Source: Lunularia cruciata (Eukaryota; Streptophyta; Marchantiopsida; Lunulariales; Lunulariaceae). From it: a stretch of DNA of 64,000 nt. The DNA lies in the NCBI GenBank assembly GCA_948567375.1, contig OX419755.1, positions 41,483,001-41,547,000 on the forward strand, written 5' to 3'. Positions 47,452-58,629 of this stretch are shown piece by piece. The translations under genes were made by a program, and so were the position numbers. How positions within the stretch are numbered: the first letter of the stretch is position 1; each line of letters opens with the position of its first letter. Below the pieces are notes generated by a model, which had not been told where the DNA came from, did not search any database, and saw only the letters and a list, made by a program, of their open reading frames with translations.

Positions 47452-48360
47452 TCAATTGCTCTTATCCTTACACTCCTTCTTCACATTGCCTACCTTGCCA
47501 CATCCCCAACGAGTCACTTTTTTCCTCTCCTTGGACTTACCTCCATACTTAGACCTAGACATGGGTTTGCTTTTCCCCTTATCACCATTATTAGTCCTCC
47601 ACTCAGGTCTCCCATGTTGGACAACCAAAGCATTGTCCGGATTAGAAGATGGCACTAAGGTTGCAACAAGTTTCTGTTGCAAGTCATCCATAAGTTGAGT
47701 TGTTGTCACCCCTCCAAAGGTAATAGTTTTCTTCTCACAATGCAGCAAAACTCTTAAAAGTGATTGATAAGATGGCGGCAATGAGCCCAACAAGTGCAGC
47801 ACCTTTTGCTCCTCATTCAAGTCCTCTCCCAAGATTTTCAAGTCACCACTAGGTCACAAAATGCGTCCACATGATCTCTGATGCTGGTCCCTAGTTTCAT
47901 CTTGAATGTAATTAGTTTGAGATTGGTGAACAATCGGTTTGACAATTCATTCTGATGATACTTGCCCTAAAGTGCATAAAAAAACAAGGGATAATTAGAA
48001 TGCTCCCTCACTTGCTTGATCACATGGGACTGAAGGTGAAGCAAAATATTATTCATGGCTTGCTCTTGCATATCTTCCCAATCACTTTGTGTCACATCCT
48101 CAGGTTTCTCCCTCAAGAGCTTACCCAAATCAGTTGCCATCAGCACTTCTTTCACATGCTATTCCCATAGCAAGTAATCCATGTGGCCATCAAACTTCAC
48201 CACATCAAAACTGGGTCCACCAAGCTTCAAAGTATCCACCTTGACTTTCTTTTGCGCCACAAGTACTTTTGAGGCTATTGCTACACTTAAAGACTCCTCT
48301 TGAGTCCTTGAACCTTCCACCTTAAACACTTGAACTTTGATACTAGGGGAGTGGGTCATA
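47452..48360 (-). pseudogene. gag with degenerate CCHC knuckle (copia)
   Basis: Starts with FDGHMDYLLWE near 48190, then LLREKPEDVTQSDWEDMQEQ (48120-48060), and a second open piece from 47841 with LNEEQKVLHLLGSLPPSYQS, the hallmark of plant copia gag. The knuckle near 47500 reads RWGCGKVGNVKKEC: its first Cys is Arg and its His is Asn, so metal binding is lost. A break at about 47870-47960 separates the parts. Confidence 0.8.
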
Positions 48361-49210
48361 AGATGGAAATTGTTTTACAATATTTTCTTGACCAACTAGT
48401 TGCATCAACATGTAGCCCTGAAGATAAGCTTTCTAATGCACTAAATAGATCATTCATTTGTGTCTTGAGTCAAAAGTTATGAACTGAATTTGATGGGGGA
48501 TCAAAACCATGGATTCACACCAAAATCTCCCCCATTTCTGACCACTTTGGAGAATCTGGGAGGAACTTAATGCCCGGTTGCCTTTTTGCTGTTTATCTCT
48601 CATGTAGTCTCCCTCAATGCTCTTGCATGGCCCCCGTGAAAATGATGACCACCGACTCTGATGTAGGGAAATTTAACCACCGCAAACAAAGCCATCAATA
48701 GCAAGAAGAAAATTTCTTGCTCCTTCATCCCTTGGTCCTAGGTGTTGCTCTAGGTCTCAAAACAATCAGCTCATTGCAATATCTCTACTGAGCTCAAGCA
48801 CCTCTTTAACAACCTCCTGTACAATCCACAGCAAGTCCAAAACAACCTCAGGTCTGGCTAAACCTCCATAGCCATAAAAAATCATAGAAATCCTCTCAAA
48901 CTGAAATCTTTGCATTTGGCTCACTTCAAGTACCAATCCATGTATCAAAATGATGAGCTCCTCCCAATCTTCAAAATGAGCTATAGCATGCATTGTCTTG
49001 CACACCACACAACTTTGAATCTTGAAAAACTCAAAAAATTGTCACCTCATCCCAAAACCATTGAACATGAAAATTACAGTCACGACTAATTCTATAATTA
49101 AATTTTTATTTTTTTTATCTGAAATCTGATCAATGAGTTCTATACAGCAATAGACTCTATTTGACCCAGGGTTTCTAGCCAGATATGCTAAAAATTGTCA
49201 CCTCCTAGAT

Positions 49211-49224
49211 ATGCTCTGTTACCA
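49211..49224 (-). promoter_or_regulatory. Primer binding site, Met-tRNA type
   Basis: The minus strand reads TGGTAACAGAGCAT, one base off the common TGGTATCAGAGC, two bases inside the LTR end. Confidence 0.75.
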
Positions 49225-49226
49225 TT

Positions 49227-49992
49227 TGAGTAACTGAAGAGAGTTTCAATGACATGCACATACAATGTATACAACCAGCAGAATCACACATAACCCAGAT
49301 GTATGTGGTTCACCTTGATGTGAGGCTACATCCATGGAAATGCTCCATGATTCTTGACTAACGCTCAAGGCTCACCGCCATATCCACGCATACAAAGAAA
49401 GAGCTCATACACTCTTTAAGTCCACTCCAACCATAAACTAAAAAATGAACAACCCTCACCCAATATGCTCCAAGGCATATATAGGGGGGTGTTGTGCCTA
49501 CCTTGAGTTACTCCTAACTAGGTTTAGGCTAACCAACTTATAGTGTAACCCTAAGGCATAAGAGTAAACCTAATATTGTCAACTTGAATATCATTCTACA
49601 ACAATTCCCATAGCATTTCTATACATGATCCACTCTCAAAGAAATCAAGCAACAATTGAAGGTACTAACAATGTATAGAACCTAGAAATGCCACCAAAAT
49701 CCACTCTTCTTGCACTCAATTTCCCCTTGACTTCACTTCTCTGATGTAATCAATTCAATTCACGCTCAACTTAAATCAAAAATCAAACACTTAACTCAAG
49801 AACTACTATAATGTGCTCTACTTACATTTTCAAGCCACACTCATTCTAGTTGAGAGGCTCTAGGTGACATTCATCAGCCTCTGTCCACCATAGCCAAGAA
49901 CTCAGAGGTTCAACATCAAAGAAATGAGCTCTCTAAAGCTACACTTTAAAGGTATACTTCTTGAACTTGACCTAACAACTCCAATCCTAACA
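49227..49992 (-). repeat. 5' LTR of the copia element
   Basis: This 766-bp LTR runs from TGTTAGGATTGG to TTACTCA on the minus strand (TG/CA ends) and abuts the primer site. Its first about 155 bases recur at 8927-9083 in the tail of the methyltransferase gypsy element. Confidence 0.75.
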
Positions 49993-51502
49993 GTGTTTTT
50001 GATGGCCTATTTGACCATGCAAATGGTGTGATTGATGGTAGCTCCAACGGTATGATCAATAGTCCTAACATAAAAAATTTCCATGATTGAGTAGCCTTTG
50101 AGCAAGTATTGATATAACTATAACTGCCAAGATTAATACTCCAATGTCAAAGCAAACTAACTTTGATGCTGCAAATGTTGTGACACTTGAAACATCTTGA
50201 TTTCTTCTTCTTGATAGTTGCACTCTAGAACAAAGGAGGCATTTTGCCTCTTCATTTTCAAATTCTCCTCTACAAGATCATTACCTTCTTTGCCTATTCT
50301 TTGTAAAGGTTTTGGGCCTTTGTTATCCATTCCATTGATTGGTCCTCCTTTGCATTCCAAGTATAGATTACCTTATGTAGTCTCTTAATCACAGTCATGT
50401 AATCCACCACATTGAAGTAGACCTCTTGGTATTTTTGCAAGTGTTTTTCTATTAGCTATAGAGCTACTCCCACCAAATGAATGACAAATTGTGCCTCTCT
50501 TGCATAGGCACTTGAAGTTCTTGAACCAATCCTCGTACTACTTTGGCTTGTGCTTCACTCAAAATATCTCTGACTTTTTCTTCCATCTCTATTCTATAAT
50601 TTGCTTCTTTGTGTGTTCTTTGGCTTCCTATTGTCCCGGATTCAAAGCTCTTGATCTTGTCCTTCTTTGGTCCGCACCTAGTCTTCTTTGTGATAATTAC
50701 TTCTTGGTTGGGACTAAGAGGTACTTTGGGTTGATATGATGTTTCACCTTGGTCCTCAAGTTGACTCTCTTGGTTCTTGCTTTGTTATAGGTTCAAAGCT
50801 AATTTTGCATCTTCATATTGCTTCCCTTCCTTTGATCTTACTATAGACTCCTATAATGTAAATTCTTCTTCTTCTTCTTCTTCTTCTGCATCCAAAGTTA
50901 CATCTATAACCTAAGGATTTCTCCTTGGTCTCTTTGTTGGTTTTTGAGAATTTTCTAGGGCATTTTCTTCTACTTCATTGTTGTGGTAGTGGCTCCTTCC
51001 TCCTTTGTCTATACAAATTCTCTAATTTCAACATACTTTACATCTATTGCCTAGTACTTCTTGATCAACTATTTACCTTAAGGTTGTAGTGCAAAGTACC
51101 TCACTAAATGGAAATAGATAGAGAACTTCTTGTTCTCCTCCTTGATAAAAGATTTAGCCCCATGTAGAAATGTATGGAAAATGAGAGCAAGTGATAGCCT
51201 TTGTATAAAAGTAAAACATGTTTTCTCAATTGATAGGTTTTCCTTGGTACATGTACTCAAAGAAGATGGCTTGACTATTAGCAAGATAAGTCACTCTCTT
51301 CAATTTGAACAAATTCATAGCTGACTCCACTATTGCACTTTGGGTTAGGTCCTTGGACTGCTTATCTGCAAAAGTTGCTTTGATATCTTTAGTCAACACT
51401 TTATTTTGAAAATTTATCTCCAATGTCATGTCCCTTGCAAATCCTACATCTAGTCCTAGTGCTCTTTGGTCTACTTGAAATGGTTTCCTCTCAAGTCCCT
51501 AT

Positions 51503-51564
<62 letters not shown>

Positions 51565-53290
51565 ACCTCATGGATGATTGTGAAGTCACTCAATTCTCAA
51601 TTCTAAATTCTATAGCAAGAAGCCAAAATGTTTGCTCTAGATCACCTCACTTCTACAATGGATTGCTCACTTGAATACTATTGGACAAAGAATGGCTTTG
51701 GGGATCTTCCTTAAAGATCTCTAAACTAACACCATATTTCCTATCTAATTTTAGTTGGGTCTTAAGATGAAGGATGGACAACAAGTAGGCAGTGAGAACT
51801 ACAAAGGCCTACTAAGACTTAGAAATTCTAATCTCACTCAAATTTGAGAATGAAATTACTCTATGAAAAGTGAAATGATCAATGTACAGTTTGTTGTATA
51901 GCTAGTCGATTCTTTAGTAATCATTCTTTCAATGATTGAGTAATTGGTGAGCCATTTCTCTCCACACATGCAAACAAAACCTTTGGCGAGTTGTTCTCTT
52001 CTACACATGCAAAACTTTTCCTTGCATGCAAATCGTCTTGGCAGCAATTCTTTAACCAAGTGGCCACATATTCAAATTGATGAATGGTTTTAGATGCAAT
52101 GATGCCCAAGCTGAAGGTCTTTGGATACAAAGGTACTTAGACTTGAGTTCTTTGCCTCCAACCATCATTTGGGTTGTCTAATTTTGCATTCTTCTTTCAA
52201 AGACCTTTGGTTTCATACTTATTTCCTTTGTACTACAAGATATGTAGATACAACTCCGAAGCAAACTAAACTAAAAAATTTCCTTCCTAAAAAGAAATTA
52301 TTCTACCATATCTTTACTAACAAGAGTGAAATCAATAAAAAGAAGAAATTTTGTGAAAACTTAAGCACCAAAAAGGACTATATAAAGCTAATAGCTAATC
52401 AAGATTGAGCTTTCCTTATAATAGACCATGGTAAATGGTCTATTCTATATAAGATTAAAAAATTGCATATTACCTTTTGAGTTCTTGCTTTCCCATTATT
52501 GATGATTATTATAGAAAGAGTAATCTCATACTTCATATTCCAAAATTTATATTTTCACCAAAGTAGCTCTTATTTTTTTACTTAAATAATGACCAATTAT
52601 ATTTTTTGTTACTATGTGTGATTGAACATCTAGTTTTCTCGACTTGAAAAAGTGTAAATTGTAAGCTTCATATATATTATAAGAAATAGATGGATGCAAG
52701 AGCTAAGTTATCTTATCATTATCAAATTTTTTTCCTGAGAATGATAAATACGTTGAAAAATTTGTATAAAGGATAGACTGTACACAAATTGCCATTTTTT
52801 ATTAGTCTTTTACATCTAAGAATATTGAGTATAATTTTCAAGTTGAAGTATATGTATTTGTGCTTTTATCTTCAAACACACTCTTCAAGCCAAAATAATT
52901 ATCATAGATGGGAACAAGAATAATGCCAAATTTAAAATTATCATCATTCACCAAAATGTATCCAAATAGAAATCTAGCTTCTTTTTATATATTGATAGTC
53001 AATTGAATCAATATCAATATTCATGGTCTCAAAGTTTCTGATATCTGATTTAGTGTCTGAATACCGGCTTCACATAGTGTGCCAGCCTTCAATCGAGCAA
53101 GTAATACATTCATACAACTGTCGAAAGTATTTGAAATAAGCTATAACTTCGTCCTAATATTGGGTAACTTGGTCGCATTCCGTGGTGAAGCTCGCACTCT
53201 CATACTGCTAACTCTCAGTTGCTTAAGAGCATCAAATTGCAGTAGAGCTTCCGTGCATGCTAAAAATTATTAAGTGGCATAACATTATAA
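49993..53290. other. Unclassified repeat-like DNA with a degenerate minus-strand ORF near 51.1-51.4 kb
   Basis: A minus-strand frame read from 51429 to about 51060, with one stop, gives a coherent stretch (KDLTQSAIVESAMNLFKLKR, VTYLANSQAIFFEYMYQGKP) of no recognised family. It may be gag of an unclassified element. Elsewhere only scattered short frames are seen. From 52400 to 53030 the DNA is very AT-rich and featureless. Confidence 0.35.
51507..51562 (+). repeat. (CT)n microsatellite
   Basis: About 28 uninterrupted CT dinucleotides. Confidence 0.98.
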
Positions 53291-53293
53291 TTA

Positions 53294-53505
53294 GGGGGTT
53301 TCAAGAACCCCTAAAATTCCATAAAACTTTCTACGGGAAACTACATGAACTGTTGAAATTGAGAAAGAGAAATACCTTAGTTCTACGAGAATTCCTCCCA
53401 TAACCTCCTGAAGTTTTACGGGTCAAAAAAGAACATGACCCGTAACTTTGACTTGTAATATTGTGATATAGACGGTCCATAGAACTTAATTACCGAACAA
53501 GTCAG

Positions 53506-53548
<43 letters not shown>

Positions 53549-53641
53549 CCATGTTCATAAAGTTCATGATTTAGTTTATAGGGCCGTTAACAAACTTACG
53601 GAAACGCCTAATTCCCGTAAGGGATGTTTCTTGAAACCCCC
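53294..53641. mobile_element. MITE-like element with TA target duplication
   Basis: The ends are GGGGGTTTCAAGAA (53294) and its exact inverse TTCTTGAAACCCCC (ending 53641), with TA on both outer sides, giving 348 bp. TA duplication is typical of Tc1/mariner-type (Stowaway) MITEs, though the termini differ from the usual CTCCCTCC. Inside lie a 10-bp hairpin (ttacgggtca/tgacccgtaa, about 53416-53445) and an AT microsatellite (53509-53547). There is no ORF. Confidence 0.6.
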
Positions 53642-53647
53642 TATTGC

Positions 53648-53682
53648 ACTCATGATGGATCATTCTTTGATCCATCATGAGT
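53648..53682. repeat. Perfect 15-bp inverted repeat, 5-base loop
   Basis: ACTCATGATGGATCA (53648-53662) pairs exactly with TGATCCATCATGAGT (53668-53682). It lies seven bases from the MITE-like element. Confidence 0.9.
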
Positions 53683-53696
53683 TCTTTTCATTCTTT

Positions 53697-53762
53697 GAAA
53701 CCTGTCCACCAAATCTCATTTACCTGTGGTTGCAGGTAAATGAGATTTGGTGGACAGGTTTC
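53697..53762. repeat. Perfect 30-bp inverted repeat, 6-base loop
   Basis: The arm starting GAAACCTGTCCACCAAATCT (53697-53726) is the exact reverse complement of 53733-53762, around the loop TGGTTG. Transcribed RNA would form an uninterrupted 30-bp hairpin. The right arm continues into an open frame (53740-53928). Confidence 0.95.
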
Positions 53763-56040
53763 AAAAACTGAAAAGTATGCAGGCAAAGTAGCAAAGACTG
53801 AAAGTTTCACTTTTGAAGATGGCCTAGATTTGGACAATAAATGGGATGAGAGATGGGTATTAGAATCCTTTATCCTTGTTCGCCTTGACGGGGTCTTGGT
53901 ACCCTATATGTGTATCGCGTTTTACTAGAATCTGTCTCAAATGCACATACAAAAGCATAAGGACAGAGAAGGAAGGTAGACGAGGAACCGATTAAAGGCA
54001 ATAGCGGTAGAAGTGAAAGCGACGCGCATAGGATAACAATAAAGGTGAGAAAATGGGGCTAAGGACCAATAAACCTGGGTTGCCCAGATGCTCTTGTAAC
54101 TACAGAGACAAGTGGCTCACACTTACTGTACACAACATCTTTACGTCTTCATAAATTGCAACCAGATTTATGAGTTCGACCAGAGGGATGAAAAGAAACT
54201 CCTGGTTCGAATATACTGAGCTCATCCTCGGTTACTAAACACATTCTTTCCTCGCCATCAGGTCGCTTGTACTGGTTGCCTAATTAAAAGACAGAAAAGG
54301 CGATCGCGTAGGAAAAACGAAGGACGGGAAGACCCCACCTCAATCAAGCCGTACAAGGGAGAGAAAAAAAAAGAAAAGGTACATGGGGCTAAGCGCCATG
54401 TTAATTAAAAGTGGTCCCATGCTCTTTAAATTTTGTCTGTAACGCTTATGTATATGAGGTAAATATATATACGTATATGTATATTTTGCGAAACCGAGCC
54501 CGTCTCCGCACGACCTGTCGGTCAGGTCTTGAACTTTCAGGCGTCATAACTACCGAATGGGTGTCCTCAGGAGCACTAACGTGTGCAAGAATACCTCTAC
54601 AAGTGACTCCCTGAAGTTCTAATCGGGAATTGTTTCCATGTTCAGTAGTCTCAGTGCTGAGATTTCTGACGTGAGAGAGATTTTTGTTTCTCTGTTTGTA
54701 CAAGTTTCCAGTTTTCACAGTAAAGAGAAAAAATCAATCCAATCGATTTCCATCCAATTGGCTTGATACCAACATGTGGCCCCGTCTACGGATTTCATAA
54801 CCAGGATTACCGTAGTCCGTGGTTCAATTAATCGATGCTTGAGATATCATGGTCTCTGCGCACCAAGCTCCTATGATACTGGAAGTGAGTTTCACGAGTG
54901 TTAAACCAGATTGAAGGAGTGTTCGCTGTACTGTGGTGCCAGCATGTACTTTACATGTTGTCCATGCCTTGAGTCAGATAGATACTTGATTGATATTCGT
55001 TCCTCATAAAGACTAAAAAGAAAACATGCCAGTTGAATTGTTGCCGGGGTAGACATGCACACTGTATGAGTGGATAATCTAACTGAGGATTCTAGAAAAG
55101 AATAACTGAACATTCTCTAGTATTATGGGGTAGAAGTTCAATTAAGTTCTTCGGTGTCTTTAGTTGTCCGTTACACCTCCCTGCTAAACGCGCCGCTTGA
55201 ACGTCTTCCCGACGGAGTGCTATTTGGCGGAATACAAGAGAAGGAAGAAGGCGACCGCATAGAAAAAACGAAGGATGGGAAGACCCCCTCAAGCCGTACA
55301 AGGAAAGATAAAACAGGCAAAATGGGGCTAAGATGAATATTCATACAACACGAGTTCTTTCGTGTCTTGTTCCGCAAACCTTCATTACTCCGTAGCTTTT
55401 TCCATCTCATAACCAGAGGAAAGCGTGTAAGTAGATCCATAAACTAAATAGGGTTCACGTATCGTATGCAGACCGGTCCTATATTCCATCTCCCCCTATG
55501 ATTGGTTTGCTTCTTTCCTCTCGGGATGGGTATATGCACTTTCTCGAGGGGAGTTGCCGTTGAGGGTTTCTAGTTCTGAAACGGGATGTTTACGGGATAA
55601 ATAATAAATTTTATGATAATTATTAGTCTACATATGATTTCAGGCTAAATTTGGTAATAATTGATAGTGAACTCTATAGTGAGAGACTATGACAATAAAT
55701 GATAGTTCTGTAAATCCAGTAACAGAATATTCTTTCTAAACGGCATTCATTTATAAAATTAGACATTATGTTACAAAGATTTAGGAATGTCATAATTGAA
55801 TAAATAATTGACAGAAAAAGTGACTTGATTTGTTGAGAGGATCTCCACATGGTTAGGTGAGTTTGTTTTGATTATGAATTTTTTGGTGGATTTAAAATCC
55901 AAAATGCACCATTCTCAACTATTCAAATTCTAAACTCAAATTCACCCTCCCAAGCAAATGTTCCTTTTGTCAGTACACTAAACGGCGATCTTGTAGTTTT
56001 GCATTGGTGCGGGAAATGATCAGCATTGTGCGGCAACCAA
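53763..56040. other. CpG-bearing unique DNA without a resolved gene
   Basis: The composition resembles the gene islands. The open frame 53740-53928 (KVAKTESFTFEDGLDLDNKW, then a gtatta) and a minus-strand frame 54718-54446 (ETTEHGNNSRLELQGV) look weakly exon-like. No model or family can be supported. From 55580 the DNA becomes AT-rich. Confidence 0.3.
54293..55334 (+). repeat. Pair of direct repeats, about 95-105 bp, 950 bp apart
   Basis: Both 54293-54395 and 55243-55334 contain AAGGCGA.CGC.TAG, AAAAACGAAGGA.GGGAAGAC, TCAAGCCGTACAAGG and ATGGGGCTAAG in order. A third, weaker relative ending AAAATGGGGCTAAGGA lies at about 53960-54065. Confidence 0.75.
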
Positions 56041-56068
56041 GAAATTGGTTGGGGGTTGAGGAATTTGA

Positions 56069-57290
56069 ATGATGGGAGATCAAGTACCTTGTATCAAGGT
56101 AGGAGGTTCACTTTTGGACACTGATCAAAGACATATAGAGTCATCTTTTGATTCGCAACCTGAACAACCATTAGGGAAATTTGGAGAAAAGTTGAAGATG
56201 GCTTCCATGCTGCCTGGCAAAACAAAGGAGGATGAGAGATTTTGCATGGCAACGCATCATTACGGCCAAATATTGGATTATTTGGAGGACCCCAAGTATT
56301 TTGCCCAGATTCATGGTGTGAATTGCAAAAAGCACACTAAGAAATTGACCGCTTTAAGTTTCATGGCCACATATTTGATTAGGGAGGGGCAAGGATTTCT
56401 TACTTCTATGATAGGTGACAAGCTTTACAAGAAATGGTTGAGGTACATGAAGCAATACAAAGAAATACGGGAGCTTAAGAACAAGTCCATCGGAGAAGGG
56501 CTCACAAAGAAGGAATATGGCAAAGGATGGAGAACTCTAGAGGATAAATAGAATGGAATGTGCACAAATTTTGCAAGAATAGAAGTCATGTTTGGGAACA
56601 GAGCAAACATTAGTCCACATGTCATAGTAAGTCTGGGAGATATAAATCCCAAATCAAGCGAGGTTGGCAAGGAGGAGGTCCATGAAAGTGCACACAAGTG
56701 CTCTCAATTCCCATCTCCTCCAGAGGTGGTGCATGAGGACTTGGGCCCCCGCTTAGTCCCGAACATCCAAGGGGTGGAAAGTATACTGAGTGTATGTGTG
56801 GACAATGGAATGATATCACCCCAAGGATGAGTTACCATTTTTTGCACCAATCAAGGACTCACCGTTCATTACACCACCTCCTTTAACTTCTACAAGGGAT
56901 AGATCCGAGTATGCTTTCCTCAACCAAGAAGGAGAACATGATCCAAAGAGGAGAAAAGGTGGAATGTCAGCCAATAAGGTATCAAGGTTGCCACCTAGTT
57001 TTTCATTATCTCATGATTTAGCAAAAATTATTATGTTGAAGGTAGATATTATAGAATTGAGGGAGAGGTTATGACTAGCTAAACTAGAAGCCACAAACAT
57101 GAGGAAAAGAGAGAAAAAATGATGAAAATGGAAGCTGAGCAAGTTAGATTAGAGACAAAGAAGATGAAAGTTGAAATTGAGAAGAAATTGAGTGTAGATA
57201 AAATGAAAGCTAAGGTAGACAAACAAAAATTTAAGGAGAAGAGTTTGGAGTCAAAGTGCACTCATGAAATCAAAATGAGTCTCATATAGG
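56069..57290 (+). pseudogene. Broken single-exon ORF resembling a Myb/SANT-like DNA-binding protein with coiled-coil tail
   Basis: The frame starts at 56069, passes a TAG at 56549, stays in frame to about 56825, then continues after a +1 shift to a TAG at 57288, with a further TGA/TAG pair near 57075-57120. The middle contains TYLIREGQGFLTSMIGDKLY, YKEIRELKNKSIGEGLTKKE and FARIEVMFGNRANISP. The spacing and the LEVIFG-like end recall plant Myb/SANT-like (trihelix-type) domains that accompany PIF/Harbinger transposases. A nuclear-type KRRKGG and a Lys/Glu-rich coiled coil (MMKMEAEQVRLETKKMKVEI) follow. Total about 400 codons. No introns are apparent. No transposase ORF is seen beside it. Family call is moderate to low. 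Confidence 0.45.
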
Positions 57291-58083
57291 TAGGAAAATC
57301 TCTCGAGAAAATTTGTCAATATTTCAAAGTGCTCACTCAAATTCATCATCCTACTCCAAATTCATCATCCTACTCCAAATCCATCCATCATACTCTAGTT
57401 ATAGCAAATAGTAGATAAACTTGTAACCTCATTATGATCATAAATAAAGATGAGTTTTAGATTCTTGGTTAAGGCTCTTCGAATTGGTTGATTGTTGCTT
57501 GTTGGGGCTTCGTGGCGCTCATTTGTGCTCAATGCCGCCAATGCTGAGTTTGCACTGATGGCGAGTGGCGCAGGTTGGGTTTAGGGTTCTACTTGATGGC
57601 GCATGTAGGCACAGAGTGACACTAGGTGACATTGGGTGATGCCTGAGTTGCCACTAAATTTTTGCATGATGTGGGTGGCATGCATAACACTAGGTGACGC
57701 CCAATTAGATGCAAAAGATATACAAAACACATGACAAAGAGGAAAGAAAATAGATATGAGTATAAGTGATAAATATATAAATGAGTAAAAATGAACAAAA
57801 GATTTATATAAATGTGGAGCCAATAAAACTTGTGACTATGGTAGAGGAGAAAGAGGTGAAGAAGAAGAGAGAGATGCAACATGGTGTATATGTGCTGCTT
57901 CTGCATCCTCGAGTCTATGATGGTATACATGATGTTGAATCCTAAATGGACTCAACGACCACCAAAGGGACCACTTGCTGTAAAAGACCAAAACCGAGGA
58001 GAGAAATAGGAGAATGGAAACTCACATTGGGACACTTGAATGAGGGAAAACTCCAAATGCCTAGCATGAGCTTTGGCTTTGGT

Positions 58084-58090
58084 ATTTATA
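58084..58090 (-). promoter_or_regulatory. TATA box of the chromovirus LTR
   Basis: The minus strand reads CCTATAAATACC about 20 bases downstream of the last AAGCTTC motif, a suitable position for U3-driven transcription. Confidence 0.6.
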
Positions 58091-58109
58091 GGTAGCATAC
58101 AAGGCCCTT

Positions 58110-58329
58110 GAGAAGCTTCTCAAGAAGCTTCCTCAAGCCGCTTTCTTAGAGTGCAAGCCAAGTTAACTAGGAAGCTTCTCAAGAAGCTTCCTTCTAGAAG
58201 TCGCCTACTTGGCGTGCAAGCTAAGCTAGTTGGAAGCTTCTAGAAGCTTCCTTCTAAAAGCTTCCTTCTAGAAGCTACTTACTTAAGGTGCAAGCTAAGC
58301 TAACTGGGAAGCTTCCCAAGAAGCTTCCT
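58110..58329 (-). promoter_or_regulatory. Array of heat-shock-element-like motifs in the LTR
   Basis: Four related units (starting near 58110, 58170, 58231 and 58306) each contain GAAGCTTC pairs, and three are preceded by GTGCAAGC.AAG.TA. The unit at 58233-58250 is GAAGCTTCTAGAAGCTTC, a perfect GAAnnTTCnnGAAnnTTC heat-shock element. TTCTAGAAG occurs again at 58192 and 58265. In the transcription direction of the element they lie directly upstream of the TATA box. Confidence 0.65.
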
Positions 58330-58445
58330 AAATACTTCCAAAATATTCTAGGCTAATCTTGTCTTATGTGCTACTTCGTGAGCCTGACTGACTTCGTCGC
58401 TAAACTCCATATTGTTAAATATTCCTCCGCCGCTAGTTGGTGACG

Positions 58446-58620
58446 TCCTCGTCGCCAGTGAAGCTTTGAATTCTTGGATAGCCATCTGTGCATTGTGGAG
58501 GTGAGAAAGAGGTTCCCAAGTGGCATCATGAAGGGAATACCCTTTCCAAAGGACCTTGTACTCCGTATGTTGGTGACGGCCTCGTTGAATATGGCGACGC
58601 ACAAGGATACGATCAACTTT
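58446..58620 (-). pseudogene. Chromodomain at the integrase C-terminus
   Basis: EEYKVDRILVRRHIQRGRHQ, TEYKVLWKGYSLHDATWEPL and LHNAQMAIQEF reproduce the chromodomain core, with the Tyr...Trp...Trp aromatic cage positions. Chromodomains of these elements bind methylated histone H3 and steer integration to heterochromatin. It is in frame with the integrase tail and intact over its length. Confidence 0.9.
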
Positions 58621-58629
58621 GTACTCCTC

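Larger units (their letters stand above)
46080..49992 (-). mobile_element. Ty1/copia retrotransposon remnant with 5' LTR
   Basis: On the minus strand LTR 49992-49227, primer site, gag (48360-47450) and integrase (about 46790-46250) follow in order. RT, RNase H and the 3' LTR are absent, the element being cut at about 46080 beside a microsatellite. gag retains long open pieces, so this is less decayed than the other copia element. A leader of nearly 900 bases separates LTR and gag. Confidence 0.8.
57480..58345 (-). repeat. 3' LTR region of the chromovirus
   Basis: This follows the pol stop at 58348 on the minus strand and carries promoter-like structure: an array of AAGCTTC motifs (58110-58330), then a TATA box (58090-58084). 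Exact LTR ends are not resolved because the matching 5' LTR lies outside the window or is lost. A GC-richer block with repeated GGTGAC/GGCG runs (57500-57700) would be the R-U5 part. Confidence 0.55.

Noticed and set aside
51423-51674. Open frame with a long Leu-Ser repeat
   Set aside because: It is the translation of the CT microsatellite at 51507-51562, not a gene.
54190-54215. GGTTCGAAT suggesting a tRNA T-arm
   Set aside because: No D-arm, anticodon arm or acceptor pairing can be placed around it.
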